From CAYFUG01 sp964346295 (lineage in GTDB: Bacteria; Patescibacteriota; Minisyncoccia; Moranbacterales; DUUL01): DNA of 64,000 nucleotides. Position 1 is the first letter of the stretch. The number at the start of each line of letters is the position of its first letter. The notes beneath the pieces were generated by a model. The model was not told the DNA's origin. It made no database searches and was given only the letters and a program-made list of their open reading frames with translations. This document shows positions 1-8,155 of the stretch, one piece after another. Location of the stretch: contig CAYFUG010000003.1 in assembly GCA_964346295.1 (NCBI GenBank), positions 1 to 64,000 on the forward strand, given 5' to 3'. The position numbers and the translations under genes were made by a program.

Positions 1-2
1 TC

Positions 3-56
3 ATCGACCTCCGGGAGGCGATCCGGGCACTGATGATCACGGTCGGCGTCGAGTAA
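3..56 (+). CDS. C-terminal end of an unidentified protein, cut by the window edge
   Basis: An open frame enters from the left edge and ends with TAA at 54-56, giving the tail IDLREAIRALMITVGVE. A terminator-like hairpin follows about 25 bases later, which supports a real gene end. Too little is visible to assign a family. The stretch is clearly more GC-rich than the DNA that follows. That could be a conserved gene end, acquired DNA or an assembly join, and the window cannot separate these. Confidence 0.45.
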   Translation: MDLREAIRALMITVGVE

Positions 57-81
57 TCCGCCGACAAAAAATTTTCAAAGA

Positions 82-126
82 GCAAAACCCCTTGGACGAG
101 AAATCGTTTGAGGGGTTTTGTCTTTT
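82..126 (+). terminator. Rho-independent terminator
   Basis: CAAAACCCCTT pairs with GAGGGGTTTTG across a loop of roughly 16 bases, followed by TCTTTT. It lies just after the stop of the truncated rightward gene. The A-rich opposite side means it could also act on leftward transcripts. Confidence 0.75.
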
Positions 127-157
127 CATAAAAGATAATCTTACCAATAAACCTGTC

Positions 158-313
158 ATCCCGACTGGAGCGAAACGAAACGGAGGAATCCCTGCCTGCC
201 AACAGGCAGGGAGCAACGAATTGTACTGAGAAGTATGACGAGCGAGTAGCGGAGATTTTGCCTGCCCCGTCTTCTTGCGAGAACACCAAAATTTCCTAAA
301 TTTGGAAATCCCC
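158..313. repeat. Palindromic element, family A, degenerate composite copy
   Basis: This holds the family-A landmarks: a CTGCCTGCC...GGCAGG palindrome, GAGCAACGAATTGTACTGAGAAG, and an AAATTTCCTAAATTTGGAAA end arm. The arm abuts the 3' end of the permease gene that stops at 320. The left part, beginning TGTCATCCCGACTGGAGCG, is unlike other copies and may be another short repeat. Confidence 0.5.
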
Positions 314-319
314 ACCAGC

Positions 320-1585
320 TTACTTCTTTGTTAAAGCCTCCATGGGGGATACAGCAGCCGCCTTTCGCGCCGGATACACCCCAAAACCAATTCCCACCAG
401 CGCCGAAAATCCCACTCCTAAAATCACTCCGCCCACCGAAAACGGAATTTCCAAATTAAAACCAAAACCAGCAATCACTCGCTCCGCCGTCCAGGCCACT
501 CCCATCCCCAAAAACACGCCCAGCAACCCCCCCAACAGCGTAACAATCACCGCCTCTAGCAAAAACTGCCGCAAAATATCCCCCCGTCGCGCCCCCAAAG
601 CCTTGCGCAAGCCAATCTCAAAAGTCCGCTCTACCACTGCCACATACATCACATTCATAATCCCTACTCCGCCCACAATCAAAGAGATAGAAGTCAATCC
701 CACCAAAAGAATATTAACAATTGAAAACACCGTGTCCATCATCTCCATCGCTTCCGAAAGGGCAAACACCGCAAAATCATCCTCCTCCGGATCGTCAATA
801 TTATGTTGATTGCGCATGATTACCTCTGCCTGCGCCACTGTTAAATCAGTTTTTTCGTTATCGGCTAGTTTAAACATCCCAAAGGCAATGTGATCCACTC
901 CCATCACGCGTTTTTGCAAAGTTTCCAAAGGCACAAAAATCATCTCATCAAAGTCCAGCATTCCCCCCATTCCTCGCTCTTTAAGCGTCCCAATCACTCG
1001 ATAGCGCTCTCCTCCTATTTTCACATCCTTACCCACCGCCTCTACTGATTCTGAGGAGCCAAATAAATTCTCTCGGGCCTTACTGCCCAGCACCGCCACC
1101 TGCTTCAAGCTCCGACCTTCCTCATCATCAAACATTCGCCCCTCCACAATCTTAAAATTTCCGTCCACCTCTCCGATTCCTTCCGTCACCCCAAATAAAA
1201 ATACCCGCTGATCCTCCCTCCTGAATTGAGCAATTTCTTGCCCTAAACTTCCGGCATACCAGCTGCTAATATTTTCTAGCTCCCCTACCGCCTCCGCATC
1301 CTCTAGTTTGAAAGTGATTGCCTGGCCACCACCAATTACTCCCCCAGCATTTTCCGCCGACATTTGATCGGTACCCGGCACTTTGTACTCAATCTCAATT
1401 AAATCTGTTCCAAAGGCCTCTAATTGACTCCGCACAAAATCATAAAAACCCAACCCTAAAGACAACACCGCAAACACTGCCGCCACCCCAATGATAATCC
1501 CTAAAATCGACAAAAAAGAGCGGGCCGGATTCCGCCCTAAATTCTTCAAAGCCAACTTCAACGCTGTTTTTAGATTTTTAAGCAT
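320..1585 (-). CDS. MacB/FtsX-family ABC transporter permease (second permease of operon)
   Basis: The 421-residue product has the MacB architecture. An N-terminal membrane helix (residues about 22-45, containing SILGIIIGVAAVFAVLSLG) precedes a large extracytoplasmic MacB-PCD domain (about 50-285). A C-terminal FtsX domain with three helices follows, containing GGVGIMNVMYVAVVERT and the typical end PMEAL. It should act with the ATPase at 3269-4003 and the paralogous permease just upstream; two different permeases suggest a heterodimer. Such systems use ATP hydrolysis to drive conformational change in the outer domain for efflux or envelope export. The substrate cannot be told from sequence. 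Confidence 0.9.
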   Translation of the reverse strand: MLKNLKTALKLALKNLGRNPARSFLSILGIIIGVAAVFAVLSLGLGFYDFVRSQLEAFGTDLIEIEYKVPGTDQMSAENAGGVIGGGQAITFKLEDAEAVGELENISSWYAGSLGQEIAQFRREDQRVFLFGVTEGIGEVDGNFKIVEGRMFDDEEGRSLKQVAVLGSKARENLFGSSESVEAVGKDVKIGGERYRVIGTLKERGMGGMLDFDEMIFVPLETLQKRVMGVDHIAFGMFKLADNEKTDLTVAQAEVIMRNQHNIDDPEEDDFAVFALSEAMEMMDTVFSIVNILLVGLTSISLIVGGVGIMNVMYVAVVERTFEIGLRKALGARRGDILRQFLLEAVIVTLLGGLLGVFLGMGVAWTAERVIAGFGFNLEIPFSVGGVILGVGFSALVGIGFGVYPARKAAAVSPMEALTKK

Positions 1586-1600
1586 AGTAAGTTAAATACC

Positions 1601-1637
1601 GGTTCCCCCTTTATGAAAGAGGGCTAGGGGGATTGAA
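1601..1637. repeat. Short hairpin repeat, family B
   Basis: The copy begins GGTTCCCCCTTTATGAAAG and ends in CTAGGGGGATTGAA, so CCCCCTTT can pair with the G-rich second half. Related copies lie near 32850, 35606, 41895, 47746 and 52271, all between genes. The function is unknown. Confidence 0.7.
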
Positions 1638-1708
1638 CCCAATTTTAAACGGCTAAGCCTTTCAAGTTTTTATCTGCCTCCATCAAAAACAACCACGAAC
1701 AAATTTCA

Positions 1709-1876
1709 GGACTTTCATTTTTGAGGGAAGTTCTACCGTGTCCGCCGTAGCTTTAGCGAAGGAGGAGGCGCGGCTGAGAATCGAAATGAGTTGCGAATGA
1801 GCAACGAATTGTACTGAAAGGCACAGTGAACGAGACCCGGAAGGCGTAACAACGAAATTCCCCAAAAATGGAAGTC
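1709..1876. repeat. Palindromic element, family A
   Basis: The end arms GACTTTCATTTTTGAGGGAA and CCCCAAAAATGGAAGTC are near reverse complements. The core contains TTGTACTGAAAGGCACAGTG. The last bases of the element form part of the TGA stop (1875-1877) of the leftward permease. It carries an extra internal segment (GTAGCTTTAGCGAAGGAGG) not present in most copies. Confidence 0.75.
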
Positions 1877-3128
1877 ACTCGTAACGCAACGCCTCCATCG
1901 GGGAAATCTTAGCCGCCTTAAACGCCGGATAAATTCCGAAAATAATCCCCAAGCCAATCGAAACACTAGCCGCTACTAAAAGCGACCAAGGTGAAAGCAA
2001 AAATGGCCAATCATAGCCGGTAGCCGCCACTCTAACTATTACTGAAACCAAAAACGAAACTACCACTCCCAAAATGATCCCCAAAATCCCACCGCCCAAA
2101 GAGACCGCTACCGCCTCCATCAAAAATTGAGCAATAATGTCGCTATTACGAGCCCCCAAGGCTTTTCGCAAACCCACCTCTCGAATCCGCTGACTCACTG
2201 CAATCAGCATAATATTCATGATTCCTACTCCTCCCACCACCAAAGAAATTGCCCCAATCGCCAAAAGAAAATAACGCAACACATCGGTAATTTGAGTCAG
2301 GACAGAAAGGGCTGCCCGCTGATCTCGAATAGAAAAATCATCTTTAGTCTCATCGGTAATGTCATGCTGGTTGCGCAGAGTTTTCGCAATATTCTCCTTA
2401 GCAGAGTCAATTAAGCTAGCATTAGAAACTTTTGCCCGAATATAGCCTAAATGATCCACTCCCGCAATTAATTTTTGAGCTGATCGGAGTGGTATTATCA
2501 CGCTATCATCTTGATTAGACATTCCAAAAGCTGCACTGCCTCGCTCCTTCATCACGCCAATCACGGTGTAATTTTGCTTTTTAATCTCCAATTTCTCTCC
2601 CAAGGGATCTTCCGATCCAAAAATTTCTTTTGCCGTTTTATGGCCTAATACCGCCACTCGAGCCAATCCCCGCTCTTCTTTGCCGGTAAAAAACCTCCCC
2701 TGCGCCAACTCCCCGCTTTCTACCGAAAGATACTCCTCGGTCACTCCCATATAAGATTTTACAAAGCTGTCCCCCTCGCGCTCTAAGGAAATTGTTCCCG
2801 AGAGCATCCCGATAGCCGCCTCTAACTCTGGAACATTCCGCTCTTTTTTCAAAGCCTGCAAATCATCGTATTTAAGAGTAGTGATGCTAATTCCCAGGAC
2901 GCTAGCCGGCGGACCTTTCTCGTCCGAGGCTCCCGGCAATACGGTGATTAAGTTAGAGCCGACTCCCTTGATTTGATCTAAAATCAAGGCCTGGGCCGAC
3001 TTTCCAGCCGCAAAAATCACAATCACCGCCGCTACCCCGATGATAATTCCTAGAATCGACAAAAAGGAGCGCAGTTTGCTGGCTCCTAAATTCCGTAATG
3101 AAATTTTAATCGGCTCTAGGTAGTTCAT
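1875..3128 (-). CDS. MacB/FtsX-family ABC transporter permease (first permease of operon)
   Basis: From the ATG at 3126-3128 the product is 417 residues. A longer frame begins at 3197, but its extra codons come from an AT-rich intergenic repeat, so the inner start (MNYLEPIKISLRNL) is preferred. It has the same plan as the downstream permease: first helix with SILGIIIGVAAVIVIFAAG, a MacB-PCD outer domain, then a three-helix FtsX domain with VVGGVGIMNIMLIAVSQR and a PMEAL end. The stop overlaps a family-A repeat. It likely pairs with its paralog and the ATPase at 3269-4003 as a tripartite exporter with the adaptor at 6734-8074. Confidence 0.9.
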   Translation of the reverse strand: MNYLEPIKISLRNLGASKLRSFLSILGIIIGVAAVIVIFAAGKSAQALILDQIKGVGSNLITVLPGASDEKGPPASVLGISITTLKYDDLQALKKERNVPELEAAIGMLSGTISLEREGDSFVKSYMGVTEEYLSVESGELAQGRFFTGKEERGLARVAVLGHKTAKEIFGSEDPLGEKLEIKKQNYTVIGVMKERGSAAFGMSNQDDSVIIPLRSAQKLIAGVDHLGYIRAKVSNASLIDSAKENIAKTLRNQHDITDETKDDFSIRDQRAALSVLTQITDVLRYFLLAIGAISLVVGGVGIMNIMLIAVSQRIREVGLRKALGARNSDIIAQFLMEAVAVSLGGGILGIILGVVVSFLVSVIVRVAATGYDWPFLLSPWSLLVAASVSIGLGIIFGIYPAFKAAKISPMEALRYE

Positions 3129-3129
3129 G

Positions 3130-3262
3130 AAAAGGAAATTTCCAATTTTTAATTTTGAAATTTCAAAACAATAACTCAATAAAAAATACTCCAACAAACG
3201 ACCTTATTAAAATATTCTGTTATTAAAAATTGTTTCAAAATTAAAAATTCAGAATTCAAAAT
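3130..3262. repeat. AT-rich repeat, family C
   Basis: Runs such as AAATTTCCAATTTTTAATTTT and AAAATTGTTTCAAAATTAAAA make up most of this spacer. Similar AT-rich words occur before serS (about 35655), the coiled-coil gene (37545), ddl (38432) and near 47955 and 57406. They create false N-terminal extensions when translated. Confidence 0.55.
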
Positions 3263-3268
3263 TTCCTC

Positions 3269-4003
3269 CTACTTCATCAAATCTTCTTCCTGATCAGCCA
3301 ACTTCCTCTTGCTCACCGGCTCATCCTTCACCAACTTCCCATCCATCATCTTTAAAATCCGCTCCGCGTGCTGAGCCGTATAAGTCTCATGAGTTACTAA
3401 AATAATCGTCTTGCCCTCCTCGTTAAGCTTTTGCAGAATCTTCATCACCACTAGGCCCGACTTGGAATCCAAATTCCCGGTCGGTTCATCCGCAAACACC
3501 ACTTCCGGATCATTCACCAGAGCCCGGGCAATCGCCACTCGCTGCTTCTCTCCCCCACTCAACTGGTTAGACAAATGTTTCACTCGATGGCTCATCATTA
3601 CCGCCTCTAGCGCCTCTGCTACTTTCTTTTGATTGCTCCGTTTTTTCTTATCTGCCGGCCGCCGATCGTACAACAAAGGAAGCTCGACATTTTCCGCCAC
3701 GCTAGTTCGCGCCAACAAGTTAAACGACTGAAAAACAAAGCCAATTTCTCGATTGCGAATTTCCGCCAAGTCATCCTCGGAGAACGACAAAGAATCTTTC
3801 CCCTTAAAAAGATACCTCCCGCCGGTCGGCCGATCTAAAAACCCCAACATCTGCATCAAAGTTGACTTACCACTCCCACTGGGCCCCATAATCGAAACAA
3901 ATTCTCCTTTTTTAATTTCAAAATTTACCTCGCGCACCGCCCGGGTTTCTACTCCTTCACTATAATAAGTCTTACAAAGATTTTCCGCTTTAATTAACGC
4001 CAT
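3269..4003 (-). CDS. MacB/LolD-type ABC transporter ATP-binding protein
   Basis: The 244-residue cytoplasmic ATPase has the full motif set: Walker A GPSGSGKST (about 40-48), Q-loop in VFQSFNLL, signature LSGGEKQRVAIARAL, Walker B VVFADEPTGNLD and the switch His in LVTHE. This composition is typical of the LolD/MacB/FtsE group that energises FtsX-type permeases. It lies directly upstream of both permease genes and after the DUF2207 gene, in one leftward operon. A charged tail of about 20 residues follows the conserved domain. Confidence 0.95.
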   Translation of the reverse strand: MALIKAENLCKTYYSEGVETRAVREVNFEIKKGEFVSIMGPSGSGKSTLMQMLGFLDRPTGGRYLFKGKDSLSFSEDDLAEIRNREIGFVFQSFNLLARTSVAENVELPLLYDRRPADKKKRSNQKKVAEALEAVMMSHRVKHLSNQLSGGEKQRVAIARALVNDPEVVFADEPTGNLDSKSGLVVMKILQKLNEEGKTIILVTHETYTAQHAERILKMMDGKLVKDEPVSKRKLADQEEDLMK

Positions 4004-4059
4004 ATTTTTATTTAATTACCGATAACCAGCTAAAAGATTTCAAATTCCCAACCAGCTTT

Positions 4060-4095
4060 TTAGGTCTTTCATTTTTGGGAAATTTCGTTGTTGCA
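4060..4095. repeat. Half of a family-A palindromic element
   Basis: GGTCTTTCATTTTTGGGAAA followed by TTTCGTTGTTGC matches the right arm of the family-A element read in reverse. The rest of the element is missing. It lies just beyond the stop of the DUF2207 gene at 4111. Confidence 0.55.
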
Positions 4096-4110
4096 GTTTC
4101 CGCGCCGCAC

Positions 4111-5883
4111 TCACCAGCTACCGACACTTCCACCTCCTCCCCCTCCTCCAGCAAATCCCCCTCCGGAAAAACCACTTCCGCCACCTGCTGAAGAACTAGG
4201 CCGCACTGCTAAATTACTGGCTGCCACGCTTTGGAAGCCGCCCAAGTCGCGCACTAAAGTTGTAGCTATCAAAGGACCGCCCATTGAGCTAGCATACCAA
4301 TCGGGCTGCTGCTGATAAATTCCCTCGAATTGCTGAGCCCACTGCTGCTCTACTCCCAAAACCATGGCATAAGGCAACAGTTTTTCAAAGCGCTCCGGAG
4401 TTTTCTCGGGGGCATTGTGAAATTCAATCCGATCCTTCTCGGCCACTTCCAGATAACGCTTGAGACCTAAAACTTGCTCTCGCGCTTCCACTCCCTTTCG
4501 AGTTTTGCGTGGCATAAAATAGCCGATCACCCCGATAATCAGGGCGCTTAAACCACCCGCCGCCAAAACCGTCCAATTACCCTCCGAAACAAAAAAGATC
4601 AAAAAAAGAAAAAGCACCGCTCCCGCCACATAATAACCTCTAATCTTACTAGGACTAGTATTAAAATATCCTCGTACCATCAGAGAGCGAAAGACTTCTT
4701 TTTTGGTCGATTCGTAAATGGGGTAAAAATTATTCTTGAGTTGAGAAACTTTCTTGTTCATTAAAGCCGGCAAAATCAACTTTTCCCAGATCGTATTGTT
4801 TTCGTCGTAATCCTTGATTTTCTCAAACAAATAATCATCCTTTTTAAACATCCCCCGCCCCGGAATAAACTTGATCCTGATATGCCCCTTAATCGCCAGG
4901 TTGATAATCTCCGCCGAAAGGTCTTTCTGATCGGCCCGCTCGTCGTACAAAGCCCCTATCTGCATCGGACTCAAATCCTCCGGCGGATCAAATTGAGTAA
5001 TAATTGTCCCTCGTCCCTCCGGATCCCGACCTTTAAAATACCACAAATTAAGCATGATGATCAGTACTATTACCGGCATCAAAAACACACTGTTGTCTCG
5101 CAAAAAGTAGCCCACCTCCGTCCAAAAACTAGGCTTTTGAATAACCCCCTTGGGTAACTTGAGAAGAACTGTCACTCCCTGGCCTGGCAATAGCAATTCC
5201 TTCTTGATTCGATAACCTCCCTCGACCCCTCCAGTCTGCAATTTTTCTACCGAACCGCATTCTTTAGTTTGCTCTCCTCGACCTTCATAGCAATAAAATT
5301 CTACCTCCCTGGGATTATTCCCTTCAGGGAAACGAAAGTTAATTTCTGTATTAAATTGAGGAAACTCTGACTCAAGTGGCGTCGCATTCCAATAAAACTC
5401 ATCCTTCCCACCCCCAAAGTTCATCGCTCGCTCCACCTGATAATCAATCACATAAGTTTTTATCCCATTTACATAACGATCCGGATCTCCAATTTTGATT
5501 TCCTTGTCTCGGCCCTTGGTAGAAACTTCGAAAGGCACCACTCGACCCGCTTCGTCCTTGACTGAAAAAACTCGTATTCGAAAATTATAATTGGCCCCTC
5601 CGTAAGTATACTTATAAGGAATATTACGAAAAATCCCGTGCCTGCTATTAGCCCCAAAATCATATTCAATCGTCTCCTGAACCGTCAAGCTAGAATCTGA
5701 ACTCAACTGCATGTCGCTTTTAAAAGAACTCACTAACTCGCCACTAAACTCAAAATCTCCAAAACTGGCTTGATTTTCAATTTGAGCCTGAGCCTGGCTT
5801 AGAATACCCACCAAAAAAAGGATTATCCCTAAAAATAATCCCGCCTTAAATTTATTGCTTCTGTAATGTTTTTTTGGTTTCAT
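4111..5883 (-). CDS. DUF2207-family membrane protein
   Basis: The 590-residue protein starts with a signal or anchor segment (about 13-34, ending AQAQ). A large extracytoplasmic beta-rich region follows, with the DUF2207 hallmarks VQETIEYDF and RHGIFRNIP. Next come a helix near 275-295, a cytoplasmic part, two helices near 420-460, and a Gly-rich tail (GGGFAGGGGGGGS). DUF2207 proteins are common in Gram-positives and CPR; their biochemical role is unknown. The start overlaps the previous gene's stop by one base (TAATG), implying translational coupling. Its place inside a MacAB-like operon hints at envelope export or homeostasis. Confidence 0.85.
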   Translation of the reverse strand: MKPKKHYRSNKFKAGLFLGIILFLVGILSQAQAQIENQASFGDFEFSGELVSSFKSDMQLSSDSSLTVQETIEYDFGANSRHGIFRNIPYKYTYGGANYNFRIRVFSVKDEAGRVVPFEVSTKGRDKEIKIGDPDRYVNGIKTYVIDYQVERAMNFGGGKDEFYWNATPLESEFPQFNTEINFRFPEGNNPREVEFYCYEGRGEQTKECGSVEKLQTGGVEGGYRIKKELLLPGQGVTVLLKLPKGVIQKPSFWTEVGYFLRDNSVFLMPVIVLIIMLNLWYFKGRDPEGRGTIITQFDPPEDLSPMQIGALYDERADQKDLSAEIINLAIKGHIRIKFIPGRGMFKKDDYLFEKIKDYDENNTIWEKLILPALMNKKVSQLKNNFYPIYESTKKEVFRSLMVRGYFNTSPSKIRGYYVAGAVLFLFLIFFVSEGNWTVLAAGGLSALIIGVIGYFMPRKTRKGVEAREQVLGLKRYLEVAEKDRIEFHNAPEKTPERFEKLLPYAMVLGVEQQWAQQFEGIYQQQPDWYASSMGGPLIATTLVRDLGGFQSVAASNLAVRPSSSAGGGSGFSGGGFAGGGGGGGSVGSW

Positions 5884-6680
5884 TAAAGCCCATTAATGAT
5901 TTTTTGATGCCTCACGACAAATTGGTATGATTTTTTAAGAAAATCCTCAAAATCTGCTCTCTCTTTGTAAAACTCTCTTAAATATTCCAAAAGAAATTTT
6001 CCCTCAATCTTCATCTCCTCAAATTCTTGATAAGAATGAAACTCCCACTTAAAAACTTCCTGAATTCTTTTGTCATTTAAAATTACTCCCGGAACCATTT
6101 CGCTTAATTTCCAAACCAAATACGGATCATCAAACTCTCGCTCTTTGGTATTCGGAAAAACCTGCTTCCATTTTTCAAAATAAATAAAATGTAAAATTTC
6201 ATGAATCGCCACGCTTTTCATTTCCTGCAAGCTCTTTCCGTAAAAAATATCAAAGGTCCTAGTTTTGATAAATCGAGGACAAATAGGATTTAGAGATATT
6301 CTAGCGGTAATAAACTCGTCTTTTGAAGACCATTCTCGCTCAATAATTTCCGACAAAGTCTTCATGATCTGATCATTGATTTCATCCCACTCTTTTTGAA
6401 ACTCTAGTTGCTTTTTCGCTATTATTCCCTGATCTTGGATAGCAATTTCTTTTAAAATTTCTCTGGCCTTTTTCTTTTTTTGATTGATAGACTTGGTTCC
6501 TTGCAGCCCATTTTTTAACTCTGGATAATTCCGATAAACCATCTCCGACCAATCCCACTCTCCTTTTCTAGGGAATAAAAATGCACTTACAAAATCAGCA
6601 TCTTCTTCTAAAGACTTAATTTCAATTTTAACTTTAGGAATATTCAAAACTTCGATATTAAAAATTCTTTTAAAATTCAT
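5883..6680 (-). CDS. Putative zinc-metallopeptidase-like protein with HEILH motif
   Basis: The ATG at 6678-6680 gives about 265 residues; an upstream TTG in the same frame would add three. I do not recognise a named family. The visible feature is VAIHEILHFIYFEKW near residue 160, matching HExxH, with acidic residues about 20-30 residues later (KEREFDDP) that could supply a third ligand. No signal peptide or membrane helix is evident, so it is probably cytoplasmic. The stop overlaps the DUF2207 start as TAATG. The codons are AT-rich relative to its neighbours. A DUF-type minimal gluzincin fold is plausible but unproven. Confidence 0.6.
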   Translation of the reverse strand: MNFKRIFNIEVLNIPKVKIEIKSLEEDADFVSAFLFPRKGEWDWSEMVYRNYPELKNGLQGTKSINQKKKKAREILKEIAIQDQGIIAKKQLEFQKEWDEINDQIMKTLSEIIEREWSSKDEFITARISLNPICPRFIKTRTFDIFYGKSLQEMKSVAIHEILHFIYFEKWKQVFPNTKEREFDDPYLVWKLSEMVPGVILNDKRIQEVFKWEFHSYQEFEEMKIEGKFLLEYLREFYKERADFEDFLKKSYQFVVRHQKIINGL

Positions 6681-6733
6681 TGAATTCAAAATTAAAACCC
6701 GCTTGCCAACTCAGTCCTCAGTCTTCCAAAAAA

Positions 6734-8074
6734 CTACTTTTCTTTCCTCAAAACAACCACTCTCTCACCTTCCTGCACCCCCCTTACAATCTCCACTTCC
6801 CCATCATCTCCTCTTAAGCCGGTCTTTACTTCCCTCACCTCTACTTCGCCCCTGTCCGTCAAAATCTCCACTGTCTCCCGATCATCCTCCCGCTCTACCG
6901 CCTGATAAGGGACTGCTAGCACTGACTTTTTCTGGGCCACTTGGATGTCGATATCAGCGCTCATCCCCGGTTTAATCCGACTATCCCATTGGCTCAATTT
7001 AAACTTCACTTGATAGTAAACCACATCTTGGATAGTAGTAGCCGCCGGCTCAATCTCAATCACCTCGCCAGCAAAAACCTCGCTTTCTTCCAAAGCATCA
7101 AAGTAGACTTCCGCCTCTTGGCCTAACTTCACTTTTACAATATCCGCCTCCGGCACATTGGCCTCTAACACTAAATCAAAGGCGATCATTCGAGCAAAAG
7201 AATTCACCGACCCCATTCCGTTAGCCACTCCTAGTACCTCCCCCGCTTGATAATTTAGCTCAGTTATTTTTCCATTCACCGGCGCTTTCAAGCTGGCTTT
7301 TTCTAGTTCATTAAGAGCGATCTCGTAATCTGCCCGGGCACTGGCCACTGCCGCATTATCACTCCACCGCGCAAACTGGGACCGAGCCGTCTCCAAGCGC
7401 TCTTCTGCCTCATCCTTTTGATTCTCGGCCGAAAGCACCGCCAAGTCTCGCATCTTCCGGGTGGTATCCCGAGCCTCATCCGCCGCATTCTTCTCACTTT
7501 CCGCCCTGGCCAAACTGAGTTTAGCGTATTTAGCCTCTGCACTATCCGCTCCGCTATCACTCACTACTTGATCATAATAATCCTTAGCATCTTGGTAGTA
7601 TTCCTTAGCATTTTGATAAGCCACATCAGCCGCATCTACTTTCTGATCCTCCAGCTTCTCCGCCTCTTCTCGGTAATCCTGAGCATTCTCCACTATCTCT
7701 TCTTGCTCCCGAATCATATCATCAGTAGTTCCTGCCTGGGCCAAAGCTCGATCTAGCGCCGCCTTAGCCTTGGTCACCTGCTGACTAAGATTCTCGTCCT
7801 CAATAGAAGCAACCACCTCGTCCTGGGCCACCTCTTGTCCCACTTTAGCCGCTACCGCCTCTACTCGACCGCCTTTCTCAAAATTAAGGGCTAATTCCTG
7901 CTCCGCCTTAATCTCCCCCGTCACTGAAACCGTCTGCACCAAATCCTTTCTTTCCACCAATTGCGCTTGATATTTCTCATTAGGATTCTCTCCTCGAGTC
8001 ACTAACCACACCATCACCAAAACACCCGCTACCAAAGCAGGCATCCAGACCTTTTTTTGTTTTATAAATTTCAC
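6734..8074 (-). CDS. MacA/HlyD-type periplasmic adaptor (membrane fusion) protein
   Basis: The 446-residue protein has an N-terminal anchor helix (about 10-27). A biotinyl-lipoyl-like half domain (VSVTGEIKAEQELALNFEKG) comes next, then a long alpha-helical hairpin (about 100-245) rich in A, E, K and D, then the second lipoyl half (KAPVNGKITELNYQAGEV). The end is a beta-barrel and membrane-proximal domain with VVYYQVKFKL. This is the adaptor plan of MacA. It is first in the operon with the ATPase and two permeases. The start is GTG with AGGAGG almost touching it; an ATG at 8042-8044 is an alternative. Confidence 0.88.
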   Translation of the reverse strand: MKFIKQKKVWMPALVAGVLVMVWLVTRGENPNEKYQAQLVERKDLVQTVSVTGEIKAEQELALNFEKGGRVEAVAAKVGQEVAQDEVVASIEDENLSQQVTKAKAALDRALAQAGTTDDMIREQEEIVENAQDYREEAEKLEDQKVDAADVAYQNAKEYYQDAKDYYDQVVSDSGADSAEAKYAKLSLARAESEKNAADEARDTTRKMRDLAVLSAENQKDEAEERLETARSQFARWSDNAAVASARADYEIALNELEKASLKAPVNGKITELNYQAGEVLGVANGMGSVNSFARMIAFDLVLEANVPEADIVKVKLGQEAEVYFDALEESEVFAGEVIEIEPAATTIQDVVYYQVKFKLSQWDSRIKPGMSADIDIQVAQKKSVLAVPYQAVEREDDRETVEILTDRGEVEVREVKTGLRGDDGEVEIVRGVQEGERVVVLRKEK

Positions 8075-8127
8075 CCTCCTAAAATTTTAATTTTTATTTT
8101 ACTGGGCTAAATTTTACCTCCTAATGG

Positions 8128-8152
8128 GTTCAGCTCCAAAAATGGAAGTCTT
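8128..8152. repeat. Family-A end-arm fragment
   Basis: TCCAAAAATGGAAGTC matches only the right end arm of the family-A element. It sits a few bases from the stop of the PilB-like gene, the same placement seen for full copies. Confidence 0.45.
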
Positions 8153-8155
8153 CCT

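Noticed and set aside
342..809. Long plus-strand frame opposite the first permease gene
   Set aside because: It is antisense to strong FtsX-family coding sequence, is Pro/Thr/Ile biased and has no domain.
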